Below, piece after piece: positions 25,070-35,909 of a stretch of 64,000 nucleotides of DNA. Source of the stretch: Brachionus rotundiformis (Eukaryota > Rotifera > Eurotatoria > Ploima > Brachionidae); contig JAESIW010000194.1 of assembly GCA_016802295.1 (NCBI GenBank), positions 1 to 64,000 of the forward strand. Direction: 5' to 3'. The first letter of the stretch is position 1, and each line of letters begins with the position of its first letter. Both the position numbers and the translations under genes were made by a program. The notes beneath the pieces are model-generated. The model saw only the letters and a list, made by a program, of their open reading frames with translations. It did no database searches and was not told the DNA's origin.

Positions 25070-25841
25070 CTAAATACTGTGTTCAAAGTACCTTTAACAT
25101 ATCCTTTTACTTTAAATATCATTTAATTTTTATATGTCATTATATGGTGAATATAAATTAAACAGTTTTTTAAATCGCTTCTCCTATAAGACTTCTTGAC
25201 CTGTCCTCTGGTACTACTTCTTGTCATCATATCTTGCTGAAGAGATCGTTTACTAATAATCAGAAAAAATGAGGTAATATAAAATAATTATCAGAGTGTT
25301 TATCAAATTTTTACATTATTATAAAGCTTGAGATAAAATGTATTTTTTTTAATATATATCAAATTTTAAATTTTGAATTTTTGAAATAATATTTTATTTT
25401 AATTAAGGATATAACTTAAGATATAACTTAAGAAGTTTTATAAATTTTATTTTCTATCTCGATTTTTTTAAATTTGAAATTTTAAAAATAAAAAAATTTT
25501 CAAAAATCTTTAAAATTAATGTATGTATTTAGAACAACATTTGTTTAAAAATGATAACTTTATTACAATCAAAATTGTTTTTAAATTTAGTATATCTATT
25601 ATCTATTTCAGTTGTAAATTAAAAATCTTAAATATAATTTCTAAACATACTTGCTAAAAATCAAAACAAGATAAGATCTAATTAAAAAAATTTTAAATGA
25701 ATAATTCAAATAGATAAAAATCAAATTAATTTAAACAATTCTTTATCTAAATTAAAAAAAAAAAAAGATATCAAGTTCTAATTTGAAATACGCTTCTAAA
25801 ATTATTATCATAAAAAAGAAATATTTTTCCAAAATTCAGAG
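25070..25841. other. AT-rich spacer upstream of astacin
   Basis: No gene. Contains a direct repeat ggatataacttaagatataacttaag at about 25408-25432. An acceptor-like tttccaaaattcag ends two bases before the astacin ATG. Confidence 0.5.
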
Positions 25842-27009
25842 ATGAATTTATTTTGCCTATATCAAATCTTGTTTATTTGGACAGTGGTCAACGCCCGTCT
25901 GAAGCGTTCGCCAGTTGGTCCCCTCTGGCCTAACAAAAGAATTCCATACGCCTTCTCTAACATAATCGAGTTTGGCTTCGAAGAACGGGACCTAATCCAG
26001 ACCACTCTGAGGGAGATTCAGGTGAGTCTGAATGTCGATGGTGAAAGATGCTTGGAATTCACTGAAAGAATAGATGAAACAGACTACATTTTATTCACCG
26101 AAATGGACGGCTGCAGCAGTGGAATTGGCTTTTTTCCTGGAAAAAATCAAATCAGCCTCACCAATGAATGCATGACCAAAGGCACCATTATCCACGAAAT
26201 TATGCACAGGTGTGAACGCAAATTTTTAACTAAACACAAAATTTAGATTTTATTTTTAATCAAACAGAATTGGTTTTGACCATGAGCATTCGCGCCAAGA
26301 CAGAGACCAAAATGTGCACGTTTTCTACAATCATGCAATTAGTCATGAAAATTTTAAAAAGAACGATATTAAATCGTTCGAAATAGACGCTCCGTATGAC
26401 TTTCACAGCGTCATACACTACAACTCTGATGCCTTGCAAAGTGACCAGCAGCAGCCTACTTTGATCAGCAAGGTACCAATTTTGGTCTCGGACTCAAATG
26501 AAATATATTACAAAAGAGATTCACTGAGCCCGATAGACGTGTACAAAATTCAAAAGCTATACAAATGCAAGACAATTTCAATTCCAGAACTGGCAAGCGA
26601 CATGGATCCGGAAAGAATTGAGGAAATAAAGAAAAGATTCAGAACAGAGACAAATTTTAATGGAATCAGTGATCAGCTTGTTGAGCGCTATTTAAGCCAT
26701 TCGTTTGGAATATGTGGTTTGGACAGGTACTGGCCTGTCGATTATCCCTTAGTGAACAGCACTCATCGTTTGTACAAATTAATGTGTTTGAGAAAAAAGG
26801 AAATTGGTGAAAAGTGCAGATTTAGCATTGAGTGCCAAGACGACTTGTCCATCTGCTGGAGACCATTTTTTAAAAAAATTGGCTACTGTATTAAGACTGA
26901 TAATAGAAAGATAAACGAAATTAGTCAGACTGTTAATGACGCTTTTCTGAAATATGGCAGAATGGTAAAAAATGTGTACACTAGTTTAAAAGAAAAGATA
27001 ATTGGCTAA
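25842..27009 (+). CDS. Secreted astacin-family zinc metalloprotease
   Basis: Exons 25842-26209 and 26268-27009 (58-bp GT-AG intron) give 369 residues. A signal peptide (MNLFCLYQILFIWTVVNA) is followed by RLKR, a possible furin site, and the domain start GPLWPNKRIPYAF. The splice restores the zinc motif HEIMHRIGFDHEHSRQDRD (residues 118-136), with His118, His122, His128 and catalytic Glu119. The Met-turn is SVIHY rather than SVMHY: Ile172 replaces the usual Met, while zinc-ligand Tyr174 is kept. The prodomain is very short. After the domain (ends near LYKC) comes a ~125-residue Cys-containing extension that I do not recognise; CUB/EGF/ShK are absent. Substrate unknown. Confidence 0.9.
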
Positions 27010-27113
27010 TCAAAATGTTGTAAAATAATTTTTAAATAGTCTTCAATACTTTTGATTATTACATTAAAACAAAGTTTTTTTTTAATTAAAACATTTTTTT
27101 TAAATGGCAATTA

Positions 27114-27119
27114 AATAAA
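27114..27119 (+). terminator. Candidate polyadenylation signal for the astacin gene
   Basis: AATAAA about 105 bases after the stop codon and before the hAT element. Assigned by position only. Confidence 0.4.
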
Positions 27120-27241
27120 GTATTTAAAAAAAATATATTTCTTATAATATAAACTTTTGATTGAATCTATTTACAATAAAGATGATATATAGATTTGATC
27201 CAGATACTCGCAACCACACTTTTAAAATGATCGATTGGAGG

Positions 27242-27400
27242 CATACATTCCGACACGAAAAATTGACGTGTTCGAGTACGTGTACGTGTACAGTACCAGT
27301 ACACGTACGCGTCCTCGAACATGTCGAAATTCCGGGTATGTACACGTACCCGAACTCGGGTTTTTGTTTTTTTACGTGTTTGTACACGTACCCGAACTCG
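27242..27400 (+). repeat. hAT left terminal inverted repeat
   Basis: About 160 bp, matching the complement of 30585-30742 with few differences. Contains the word gtacacgtacccgaactcgg twice, about 40 bp apart, and a local palindrome around gtacgtgtacagtaccagta. Such subterminal repeats are transposase-binding sites in hAT elements. Confidence 0.9.
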
Positions 27401-27526
27401 GGTTTTTGGTTTTTTACGTATTTTTAAAAATTAAAATTAGATTTTTTTTATTAAGTTTTTAAATATATAATTTTAATAATAAATAAATATAGTTTCTTAA
27501 AATGTCTTTTCATTCATTTTATTTTT

Positions 27527-30409
27527 TTATGATCTGTATTCGATTAAATCTATGTTAACCCTCATCATAACCTTGTCTATCAACGTCTCAGGATTCATGT
27601 TCATTGATCTTTTGTCAGAAGCCAAGCCACAAATGCTAAAAAATCTCTCGATAAATGCGCTTGATGCAGGAATTGAAAAAACCTTTACTGATACTTTTGC
27701 CAAGTTTGGAAACTTATAACTATACTCACTCCAAAAAGCTTGAGTAGATTTTTGTCTGTTTGTTATTTCTTCTATGAATTCTAAATATTCAAGGCATTCA
27801 GTTCTTACTTCATTCAACTTATTTATCCTATTAGTATCCTGAGGTAATTGATAGGATTTAGACTTAAGAAGACTTCTTAACGCTGCATTGTCACTAGATT
27901 GATATGGCTTTGGATTTGGCTGACTGGTAGAAGTTCGAGGTTGACTTTGGTTTGTTTCCTGCTTTTCATCCAACAGAAAAAGTGCCGTTTCAACAAAGGT
28001 ATTAGATGCTTTATTTTTAATTTCAACTCCATATTGCTCTGAATACCATAATTCTAACTTCGAGGTATTTAAAAGAGCAGCTGTCAAATATATTTTTGAA
28101 TTAAGTTCGAATTCGAATCTTTTTTTGATTTGATCTTTAATCTCATCTACTAATTTTTTCCTCTCACCACGCTCATGCATTTCATCAAGCGTTCCATGTA
28201 AAATTATTATAAGAGCAGGAATCAAGTCACCAATAGTCCAGTCAGTTTTTTGGGTCAGGATTGAAAGTGTATACATCGGATACAAGATTCGTAAAAATGA
28301 TACTATTTTTACTTTAGAAACAGGACAAGGATTATCATCTTTGAATGCTTTTTTTTCATAAGCCTTAAAGAAAGATTCCAACATTAAATAAGAAGATGAC
28401 CATCTTGTCCCATTTTCACATCTTAATTTACACTTTTTGCTTATAAAATCTACTGAATTTATATTCGAGTTTCTTATTGAGCTTGCAAATTTAGACAGTT
28501 TTGCAAGAATCTTACTAAAATTTTTACACTTGTCAATTGATGTACGTATAACTAAGTTGATTTTATGAGAAGCACATGAATATCTAGGTACTGAATTGGT
28601 TCCTAACTGAATGTTTAAAAGATTAACTGGGTCCGAATTTTCTTCATAAATATTTTCGTCCGATTCAAATTCAGAATCTGTACCATTATTAACTTGAAAC
28701 ATAGTTGCTTCGGTTGTTTGAGACACAGTTTCAATTACTCCAATTCCAGATTGAACTTGCTGAATTTCTTCTTCGTCTACTTCACTTTCGTTTTCTGATT
28801 CTGATTCAGTTATTGAAAAATTTATTTCTTCATCAACAACACTTTGAATCTCTCGATCAATCTCATTAAACAAGTACCTGACCTCATTATTGTTTTGGTT
28901 GGGATCAGGTAAAGGATTATTGTACTCACCGATGAGTTCGTCAAACAAATAATTTTCATTTTGTTTGAAAAGTCTAACCAACGCAGAAGCTTGGTCACAA
29001 CAAATTCCAGAAATTTTCGTCTTGTCAAAGTTAAACTTATTGATAATAGCTTCAACACATTCCTTAATTGACTCGGCATTAGAACCATTCGTCGGAACCA
29101 TGCCAATAACACGAATTTTCTTGGTTAAATTGCTAAAAACCATAGATGCTGCCAATGCAAGATACTGTTGTGCTGAAATATTTGACCAAAGGTCCGTAAT
29201 TAGACAAATTGATTTAGCCTCTTTTAACATTTCTTCAATTGACTTATAAAGAATATCGGTAAGCTCAGGCAATATATTTGCCTTGAAAGTATCCTCACAA
29301 GGAATCTCAAATTTGAGCATCTTTCTTAAATAAGGATTTGAAAGTTCATTGATTGCTGTAGAAGATGTCAAAAAATATTTTGCTAAATTTGTTAAATTTT
29401 CGTCTAAATTCCATTTTCGTTGAGAACGATCCAACTGAGATGTATATGAAATAAGCCAATTCCTGACATTCTTGTGAAACTTTTCTAAGTGTTTTTTCAA
29501 GTTTCCTGATTCACCTAATTTCGCTTTATAAAAGCAACCACATTGGATACATTTAAAAGGGATTGATTTTTTAGGTCTCAACGCAAATTCGGTTTGAGAG
29601 TCAAAAAAATTAAGTATAGGCGAATATTTGACATTTTTTTCTTCAATTTTAAATTCTTTTTTCTCAAATATGCTGTTTAAACCATCTTCTATTATTTTAT
29701 TTACCCTCATTTTATCTTAATTAAATAAAAATTATATTATGTAATGAATAAATAAATATATTTGTGATTTTTATCTAGCTCCTTCAGAGATTAAGTGATA
29801 AGTCTATGTCAAATTATTCTTATCACTTGGAAATTATTTTAGAATAACTACTTAAATAGAGTTTTTACGGCAATTAAATACAGATTTTTAAATAATTAAA
29901 AACTTTATGCTTTGTATGAAATTAAATTAAATTAACTTAAATATTTAAAAAAAAATTTAAAACATTCAATTTTGTGCAGTTAAAATAAAAGAAATAATTT
30001 CTTAAGAAAATCAATGCATATTAATATATTAAAAGTAATTCATATTCTACATAAAGATTTTTTTATTATTATATTTGTGTAAAAATCAATATTTAAAATA
30101 TGAAAAATAGAAAACAAAAAAAATTAAGTTATCTAGGAATCTAAGTCATAAATTAATAATATAATAAAATTAAATTAAATTAAAAATATAATTACCTTCA
30201 TCAGAAATTGTGTATTTATTGTTTACCATTTGTTGACTCGATTGATTTGAACTCTCGCTATTTTGAGTTGAGTTTAGTGAAATTTGTCGCTGAATTTGAA
30301 CACGGCTTGCAGTACGCGTTTGCATTCCGGAAGTTTGTGGTAGAGACTGTTGTACTTCTGATGCTGCTGAAATAGACGGTCTAACAGTACGGGTACGTTT
30401 TGGTGGCAT
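27527..30409 (-). CDS. hAT transposase (two exons)
   Basis: Exon 1 (30409-30196) encodes a basic, Ser/Gln-rich leader starting MPPKRTRTV. A 480-bp intron (30195-29716, GT-AG) joins it in frame to exon 2 (29715-27527), giving 800 residues. Exon 2 has a BED zinc finger (CIQC ... HLEKFH, about residues 127-152), the RNase-H-like core with LITDLWSNISAQQYLALAAS and ISGICCDQASALVR, an acidic Ser/Glu-rich insert, CASHKINLVI and NGTRWSSSYLMLESF, and the C-terminal dimerisation region FSIPASSAFIERFFSICGL. These follow the canonical hAT order. No stop or frameshift is seen. Exon 2 alone also begins with an ATG, so a shorter product is possible. Confidence 0.93.
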
Positions 30410-30584
30410 TTTATATTATTCAAAATCTTATTTTGTTTTATTTAGATAATTTAAAATTTTTCAAACAAATATTGAAACAAAGTATTACATAATTTTTACA
30501 AAAGAATTTTTTTTTTAAGCATTAATAATTTAACATTCCTACTAATTAAAATTAAAATTAAAACTCGAAAAAAAATTTAAATCA

Positions 30585-30742
30585 GAGTTCGAGTACGTGT
30601 ACAAACACGTAAAAAACCAAAATCCCGAGTTCGGGTACGTGTACATACCCGGAATTTCGACATGTTCGAGGACGCGTACGTGTACTGGTACTGTACACGT
30701 ACACGTACTCGAACACGTCAATTTTTCGTGTCGGAATGTATG
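30585..30742 (-). repeat. hAT right terminal inverted repeat
   Basis: Complement of the left repeat, ending gtcggaatgtatg directly before the attggagg target duplication. Confidence 0.9.
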
Positions 30743-30967
30743 ATTGGAGGCTATTCGAAATCCATAAAGTCGACTTAGAGAAAGGATAGGGGACTCTTAC
30801 AAAATAGCAGAGTACAAAAAAAAATATTTATAATAACATGCATAAAAAAGCTGTTAAAAAAGCAAATTGTTTGTTTTCAATTTTTGTACAAAATTAGTAA
30901 TTATAAAATAGCAATTTAATAATGCACACAGTAACAAAACTAATGGTAAAAATATGCACAAATAACG

Positions 30968-31676
30968 GGTGTTCAAAAAAGGCTGGCGCGGATTTGTTTT
31001 CGATAAAATCTGGCGATTGGTTCATCCAAAACTTCTGAAATTTTATACATACATACATTAGGCTTTCATGATTACAAAACACTATGTTCTTATTTATGTG
31101 CTTTTTCTGTCCCGGAAAAAAACAGCATAAGTTAGACCCCACCTAAATATTCTCAATGTACTCCTGGATATTCATATAATTTTAATAAGTATTACATATG
31201 ATTTATAAGATAATTAAACAAGGATCAAAATGATATATAGATCTTATTTTTATTACATTCTGTTCAAAAGATGTGCTCAAAAAACCCTGAAATTTAGCCT
31301 TTTTAAAAAAAAAAATTTGGTATATTTTTGATTTTAATCGAATAACTTTTGAACGGAACAAGATATTTACACCAAATTTTAAGCACCTTTATAAATTGGA
31401 TTCAAGTTTATGAAAAAATAAAACAATTTAAAATTTATTATTCTCTTTACTATTTTATATTACTATTTAATAAAAATTATATGGTACTCTTTAGGTCAAA
31501 TTTTTTTAAAAAAACTTTGCTGTTTTTTTCGGGACAGAAAAAGCACATAAATAAGAACATAGTGTTTTGTAATCATTAAAGCCTAATGTATGTATGTATA
31601 AAATTTCAGAAGTTTTGGATGAACCAATCGCCAGATTTTATCGAAAACAAATCCGCGCCAGCCTTTTTTGAACACC
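30968..31676. mobile_element. Foldback element with ~160-bp inverted repeats
   Basis: Arms 30968-31126 and 31519-31676 are near-perfect inverted copies, starting ggtgttcaaaaaaggctggc. The ~390-bp centre is AT-rich with no transposase. The short open frames here come from the arms. No clear target duplication was found. It lies only 218 bp from the hAT element. Confidence 0.85.
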
Positions 31677-31679
31677 AGT

Positions 31680-32285
31680 TAGTTCTTGGTTATGTCAAAC
31701 GTCAAACAAGTGGTTGTACAATTGACGAATACTATGTTGTACTAAATTTTGAAGGTCAGCATATAGAAGCGCTTTCCAAATTTATGGGTGTTTTTTTATG
31801 ATTACAAATAAAAAAAAAAAAATTTGAAGACATTGACTATAAAGGAAAATAAAGTTATTTCTGCCTGACTATTTTAATAATGCGATTTTTCATATTTGGC
31901 TATTTTAATTGATTTATTTTATACTCTGCTGTTTTATTATAGAGCCAAAAGAAACAGAGTAAGTGACTACGGAAGAGGACAGTGGCGACGAATAGATGGT
32001 TCACATCATCGGAAAGATAAAGGGGAAGTTGTGCTAGCAGCCAGCTACAGCTACCATTAGTTTCATTAGGCAGAGTGCAACTGTATAGCGCAGCTTTGAA
32101 GCTAGGGGGTGACTTATTTTCTTACTACATTTTCTGATGTGCCTTATCTCATATGGATTTTATATCTGCAGTGTCTGGTAATGGTAAGGCTCACTAGGGA
32201 TATCTTAACCGCAACCTCACTCTTGACCTAATAATGTATTTTTGTTCTGATATTAGATAAAATGTACTGTTTCAGCATTAAATAA
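31680..32285. other. Spacer with unassigned, coding-like tracts
   Basis: A short plus-strand frame continues out of the foldback arm (GYVKRQTSGCTIDEYYVVLN). The block 31930-32110 is GC-balanced but without a clear frame. Function unknown. Confidence 0.4.
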
Positions 32286-32411
32286 GGTACTGTGAATTTC
32301 AAAAGCAAAAAGAACAAAAATTCTTGGTAAAAAAGATGCAACAAAGTATTACGCAGTATTATCAAAATAGGAAGAATTTTTGTTCTATTTGTTTTTGAAA
32401 TTCACAATACC
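32286..32411. mobile_element. Short MITE (family with GGTATTGTGAATTTC-like ends)
   Basis: 126 bp. Left end ggtactgtgaatttcaaaag and right end cttttttt-free complement caaaaacaaatagaac form ~40-bp inverted repeats around aacaaaaattctt. The core ggtaaaaaagatgcaacaaa recurs inverted in the copy at 60969-61118. Confidence 0.75.
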
Positions 32412-33640
32412 ACAAAATAAAAGAGCATTGATTAAACAAAATGTATATCTTTTTTTCAAATAAAACTAATTATTTTCTAATTAAAATAAAATTGAAATTT
32501 TATTTTTCTTATAAGACACATTCAATAGTCCTAAAATAAGACAATTCTGTTAATTAAATCTCGCTAATCACATCTAGTCAATATTTAGTAATTACTTATT
32601 ATTTAAATTATTGTTTTAAATATGACTTTGAAAAATATAATCTGTTAAAAAAATTGAATAAGAAATTTTTACTCAATGATAGATAAACTAGTTCTATTTT
32701 TGTTAATAAATATTTATCTCATTAATTTTTTCAAATTCTTTAACTTTATTCTATTTTCAAGTATTTAAAACTAACAAGATGATACTACTCCTCTGCCAAA
32801 ATAATTCTCCAAACAAACGTCAGGATGCATTAGTGTTATTTTAGCAGTACTTGGGAAAATATCTATATAAAAATTGATAAACAATTATAGATAAATTATT
32901 TATAGATTTCGTGTTTGCACAGCAGTAATTGATTCAGATGAAACCCTTCGGCTGTTTTAAAATCAAATATACTTTGTAACTTCCAAAAGCTTTTCTAAGC
33001 CTTTGTCGTGTTTTATATTCTTTACTATCTATAAAAAACTAATCAAAATGATTACTTTCAATAATATTTTTTTAATTCAAGAATAGCTAGAAGGCTTTTG
33101 ATTATTTTAAGATAACTAATTTTTTTGCTATAGAATTTTTCTTTTGTGAAAAATTGGTCAAGATAACTCGGATGATTTTAATTATTAAAAAATCAGTTCA
33201 TTAAGTATCAAATTAAATAATAGAGTTTAATTTTCAATTCATTAATTGATCAGAAAATAGTTTTAGAAAGTTTATTAATCCTTTTTAATTTTCAAATCAT
33301 TTGGCGATATCATTTCATAGTGTTCATTTTGATCAGTTTTTATCACAGATTATTAGCAAAATTTTAAATTTTTCATCAAGCGCCAATTCTGGCGATGTAG
33401 TCAAAAATTGTATTTATTTTTATTTATCTGATAAGATAGTTATGTTCGGAATGGCGTCTAGATCTCCCTATGTGAGAAAAATCTAGGCTATTAGTTGTTT
33501 ATCGGGTGGAATGAAGAGATCTAGACCGTCTGGACTTGGGGTGTGTTTAAGAAAATCTTAATCGATTTGTTAGTGAAATTGTCTTTAAGAGCATATTCAA
33601 CGAGCAGCTAGCAAAAAATTAAATTTATAATTTATTATTT
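32412..33640. other. AT-rich spacer
   Basis: No gene or repeat recognised; a 61-codon open frame at 33301-33486 lacks coding character. Confidence 0.5.
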
Positions 33641-33649
33641 ATTATTTAA

Positions 33650-34110
33650 TTAAAGGTTAAATCCCATGGACCAATTGAAATAAGAATTAATAGACAATTA
33701 AATATCCATTTTACAATTAGGTAAAATATTCAGCTTGATATAGACAGATTAAGATTATTCAGCATACAATATTCTATTAAATAAAGATAGTATTTTATAG
33801 AGTCGATTAGTCCAGAGTTGCTACATTCAAGGCGCCATTCAATCAAAAGAACACTTAATGCTAAATCGTATTCAGTGCAATCTATATGAGTTAGATCTTC
33901 TACTTTTGAACTTTTTACTTATGAACATGCAAAACCTTGAACAATTTCATATTCAAATAAGCCTGCTAGAATCGTTTGAATAAAACCAATTTTGCGCTCA
34001 TTTTAATCAAGATAAAATTCTCTACATGTTCACCATAAGCTAAATTGCTTACTGAAAATGTGTTTTAAAAATTGGACAAAATCTAAGTTGTAAAATTTTT
34101 TTATTTTCTA
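33650..34110 (-). pseudogene. Unassigned dispersed ORF family (copy 3), decayed
   Basis: The DNA at 33655-33915 is clearly homologous to 2150-2410, including the sequence past the stop codon (cccatggac-aattga). Translation gives VEDLTHIDCTEYDLALSVLL and DSIKYYLYLIEYCMLNNLN, then stops. Further upstream on this strand, broken frames read GFIQTILAGLFEYEIVQGF. In-frame stops and a deletion make it a pseudogene. Confidence 0.7.
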
Positions 34111-34335
34111 TTTTTGATCGTTAATATAAATTCTATCTTCAACTCCCATTCCTCCACACATTTCCTCCATTCTATCCTGTCTTTGAGTTTCATCTATTTT
34201 AACTGTTCTCCAGGTAATGCTTGGTTGTTCAGCACTTCTCTTTCCTTTAATTGTCAAAAAAAATTTTGGCATTGCCAATACATGACCAAGTCGTTGCTCT
34301 GAAATGTTCTTTTTCGATTTAATTGATACATCTCT
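34110..34335 (-). pseudogene. LINE 3'-coding fragment
   Basis: Minus strand, two frames: ISEQRLGHVLAMPKFF, then GKRSAEQPSITWRTVKIDE. The 'RLGHV-x-MP ... W-x3-K-x-D' series matches the conserved region downstream of reverse transcriptase in many LINEs. Too short to place in a family. Confidence 0.55.
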
Positions 34336-34853
34336 TCAGCTAGTGTTGCTATAGACCAGCACTGAAAACTCTGGATGAGATGGGTTGATTTAATCATCTT
34401 TATACTTTAAATTTGGATTTTTTATCAAAAAAGGAAAATTCCGAGTTTGTTTTTTGCGCTATTTTAAAAATTTTCATTCAAGTTTCTTGTTTTAAGGACA
34501 TTTGGCTCATTTTTGGCCATGACCTTTGAGCGGCACTAAGTCCGATCTAAGTTGGATAAATAATTTTTCCTTATTTCTTCAGCAAATAAAGTGAATGTAT
34601 ACAGAATGATAGTCAAAAGAGAATTTTTGAGTTACTGTTTTATTAGAATGGTATTTAAAGTACTGATTAAGCCTAAATAGTCTTTTGTAGAGCAGTCTAT
34701 TTCAGTTTTTGAAAGCTAAAACTTATATTTAATTAAAAAAAAAAATTCAACTCATCTAATACTGACTATTTTTTATTAATTTTTCGTTTTTCATGGAAAT
34801 TTAAATGTAAAGACTAAGGTTTTTTGAATTTCGAAAAATTTATCATTTATTTG
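34336..34853. other. AT-rich spacer
   Basis: No gene or repeat seen. Confidence 0.5.
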
Positions 34854-35089
34854 AGCAAAGTAAAATTTTTGATCAAATTTCAGGCGCTCAGTCTTGCTCA
34901 AACATTTTTAGATGCGCAATTAGATTTCATCGCTGATTTTTTATTCTTTTAACATTTCATAGCTTTATTTTCAAACTTTTGAAAAAAAAGGATTGTAATT
35001 TCTAAAAATGCAATGAAATTTAATTGCGCATCTAAAAATGTTTGAGCAAGACTGAGCGCCTGAAATTTGATCAAAAATTTTACTTTGCT
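34854..35089. mobile_element. Palindromic MITE, 236 bp
   Basis: Arms of about 75 bp (34854-34928 and 35015-35089) are near-perfect inverted copies starting agcaaagtaaaatttttgat. No coding capacity. One arm of another copy occupies bases 1-60 of the window. Confidence 0.85.
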
Positions 35090-35237
35090 ATTGATTTGTA
35101 ATCTACTTGTCTAAAAAAAACTCTGAAAAAGTCAAGTCACATCTTTTAATTAAATTTTTGTGACTTTGTCTTAAAACTGTGACTCATAAACAGGTCTGTT
35201 TATATCTATCTATGTTATTTAGCTATGTGGCTAAATC

Positions 35238-35524
35238 GGGCATTGTGAAATTTGGAGCAAAAAACAAAAATATCAAAAATGCTAAAGCTCAAGTTCAGAA
35301 GAAGCAAAACATGTTCCGTGAATTGTAGCACTTAGTACATCTTTTTTGCCACTAGTATTATGATTCTGCAAAACTCTGCAATAAGTATGCAAAATTCAGA
35401 ACTTAGTGTACAGAGGATGCACCAGGTGTTTCAACTTACAGAGCATATTTTGCTCTTTCGGAACTTCAGCTTAAGCATTTTTGATATTTTGTTTTTGTTT
35501 TTTGTTCCAAATTTCACAATACCC
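35238..35524. mobile_element. MITE, 287 bp, with 6-bp target duplication
   Basis: Ends GGGCATTGTGAAATTTGG and its inverted counterpart at 35507-35524; arms of ~60 bp. Flanked by taaatc at 35232-35237 and 35525-35530. The terminal GGYATTGTGAA word is shared with the elements at 32286 and 54727. Confidence 0.85.
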
Positions 35525-35530
35525 TAAATC

Positions 35531-35909
35531 GTGTGTTTCTTTAAAAGCTTGAGATTAGGCCAGTTGTAAAATATTGCTTACTACACGACACAGTGTGTCT
35601 TCTAATGAAAAATGAAAAATTAATTCAAATATCTAAATATAGACTTTTTGAATTGATCATCAACTTCAAGATGCCATTAAAATACACAAGATCAAGTGTT
35701 TGTTGAGTTTTGTATTGAAAAGAAAAAGAAATTGATATAGAAATTTTCAATTTTATTAATTAACTTAATTAGATTCTTTACAAATAAAAAAATATTTCAT
35801 AAACGAAAAATAAAACCTCTTCAAAATACACTTTCAATACACTTGAAAAACAAAATTCTAAATAATTATTTTTATCAGATATTAAATTTTCATAATCTCC
35901 AAATTGTCT
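35531..35909. other. 3' flank of the receptor tyrosine kinase gene
   Basis: Minus-strand AATAAA (35757-35752) about 150 bases past the RTK stop is a candidate polyadenylation signal. No gene. Confidence 0.4.

Larger units (their letters stand above)
27242..30742 (-). mobile_element. hAT-superfamily DNA transposon, apparently intact
   Basis: The element is 3501 bp, starting catacattccgacacg and ending in its inverted complement. It is flanked by a perfect 8-bp duplication attggagg at 27234-27241 and 30743-30750, the hAT signature. Terminal inverted repeats of about 160 bp (27242-27400 and 30585-30742) are nearly identical and contain repeated, internally palindromic acgtgtac/cccgaactcggg words. 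They are much richer in CpG than the surrounding DNA. The transposase is uninterrupted. Near-identical ends, clean duplication and open frame suggest recent insertion. Confidence 0.95.

Noticed and set aside
27240..27460. Arg/Thr-rich overlapping frames with strange periodic sequence
   Set aside because: These are translations of the hAT inverted repeat, not genes.
28920..28945. Hammerhead-ribozyme-like ccgatgagttcgtc
   Set aside because: Lies in the conserved coding part of the hAT transposase, and the GAAA strand and cleavage triplet are not arranged to form the three-way junction.
34114..34302. Plus-strand 62-codon frame
   Set aside because: The minus strand reads as a LINE C-terminal region, so this is its shadow.
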